Shown: positions 63,529-64,000 of the stretch, piece by piece
Layout of the letters: each line of letters begins with the position of its first letter
How positions within the stretch are numbered: position 1 is the first letter of the stretch
NCBI GenBank assembly: GCA_002394395.1
Contig: DGTR01000034.1
Span: forward strand, 1-64,000
Reading direction: 5' to 3'
Length of the DNA stretch: 64,000 nucleotides
Source of the DNA: Bacteroidales bacterium UBA4331
GTDB taxonomy: Bacteria > Bacteroidota > Bacteroidia > Bacteroidales > Paludibacteraceae
Translations under genes and position numbers: made by a program
The notes under the pieces: model-generated
Seen by the model: the letters and a program-made list of their open reading frames with translations, nothing else
What the model was told of the DNA's origin: nothing
Databases searched by the model: none

Positions 63529-63927
63529 ATGAAACGATTTTGGTACATATTGTTGATCTTGGTGAGCATCGGCGTTCAGTGGCTTGAGCCGATGGATAAG
63601 CCCACTATGCAACCGGTGTATACGTCCGGTTGCGCAGTGCAACAAACCGACCATCACACGCTTGTGGGGATACAAGGCGAACCCTTGACCCTTGCCAACA
63701 ATGGTTCAAACATAACCGTCTCTGTACCCACTCATTTCAGTGCAAATACCGAGCGCACGCCTTTCGGCAAGAACAGAACCCGAACGGCTTTCTTGCGCAA
63801 AATGATTCATCATTACCAACCTGTTTTTATTGTTTTTCGCGGTCAGGAACGGCTTGAGACAAGTCCTTTCTGTTCGTCTGCCGGGAGCACGTACTATGTG
63901 TACTTCCTCCGGCGCATTTTGTGTTGA
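63529..63927 (+). CDS. Unknown protein with N-terminal membrane segment
   Basis: 132 residues from ATG 63529 (MKRFWYILLILVSIGVQW), which sits right after the promoter; the longer frame would begin in the thioesterase gene. One membrane helix or signal segment (4-17), then a polar region (SGCAVQQTDHH; TLANNGSNITVSVP) and a basic, aromatic end (FLRKMIHHYQPVFIVFRGQE; YYVYFLRRIL). No family recognised. Confidence 0.6.
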   Translation: MKRFWYILLILVSIGVQWLEPMDKPTMQPVYTSGCAVQQTDHHTLVGIQGEPLTLANNGSNITVSVPTHFSANTERTPFGKNRTRTAFLRKMIHHYQPVFIVFRGQERLETSPFCSSAGSTYYVYFLRRILC

Positions 63928-63975
63928 CTTTCAGCGAAATAACTGAATATTAACAACACAAATTGAAACAATAAA

Positions 63976-64000
63976 ATGATATCATCTTATTTATCGAATC
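63976..64000 (+). CDS. Start of a gene cut by the window end
   Basis: ATG at 63976 after an AT-rich leader opens MISSYLSN and continues beyond the window. Too short to identify. Confidence 0.35.

Overview
The window is chromosomal DNA of a member of the Bacteroidales (Bacteroidota). The main evidence is the promoter type: nearly every transcription unit starts after a box close to TTTGYRTATRTC (about -33) and a second box TANNTTTG (about -7), usually with no Shine-Dalgarno sequence. A SusC/SusD pair, BspA-type leucine-rich repeat proteins, an S16 protein with a long Ala-rich tail, a serine-palmitoyltransferase-like enzyme and many lipoproteins agree with this. I cannot fix the family or genus from sequence alone. 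No rRNA, tRNA or CRISPR array was seen.

Layout. 0-3.3 kb: greA, a HIT hydrolase and an M13 metallopeptidase. 3.4-6.3 kb: a minus-strand island of seven small genes, some of phage type, some belonging to one paralogous family of about 100 residues. 6.7-15.1 kb: two giant secreted leucine-rich repeat proteins. 15.2-19.4 kb: YhcH, glycogen branching enzyme, a TlpA-like lipoprotein and NagB. 19.4-24.8 kb: a SusC/SusD glycan uptake pair. 25-31.6 kb: cysS, a DUF5715-like lipoprotein, parE, a CCA-adding-enzyme-like gene and rpsP. 31.7-41.7 kb: a polysaccharide operon (glf, flippase, polymerase, four glycosyltransferases) running into pseudouridine breakdown genes (psuK, psuG) and two lipoproteins. 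41.6-47.2 kb (minus): LD-carboxypeptidase, SDR, Spt-like enzyme, mdh, pyrG. 47.4-49.4 kb: dapF and dapL for lysine and cell wall. 50-53.4 kb: DUF3316-like protein, S41 peptidase, nitroreductase-like lipoprotein, flavodoxin-family protein. 53.4-60.1 kb: an accessory region with a DUF3791/DUF3990/DUF3791 module, a C-type-lectin-like lipoprotein that looks like a diversity-generating retroelement target, a carboxymuconolactone/cupin lipoprotein, an AbiEii-type toxin pair and a hexapeptide acetyltransferase. 60.3-64 kb: alpha/beta hydrolase lipoprotein, a macro-like protein, DUF308 membrane protein, acyl-ACP thioesterase and an unknown protein.

Three things stand out beyond the gene list. First, more than twenty short arrays of degenerate 7-8 base (also 9, 11, 15 and 22 base) words are scattered through the window. 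The unit sequence changes from place to place but its length hardly does. They sit at gene junctions and inside coding regions, where they encode linkers, start codons and even signal-peptide cores. Second, both toxin-type modules have the same surroundings: an identical 33-bp terminator stretch before them and a nearly identical 36-bp block after them. Each block begins a candidate structured RNA, and the two RNAs share a layout while their helices differ in sequence. Third, broken gene ends (an orphan secretion-type C-terminal tail, an MmcQ/YjbR-like tail) show that the 56-61.5 kb region has been rebuilt repeatedly.

Limits: everything was read by eye. Family names come from recognised motifs, not database searches. 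Alignments and RNA foldings are manual.
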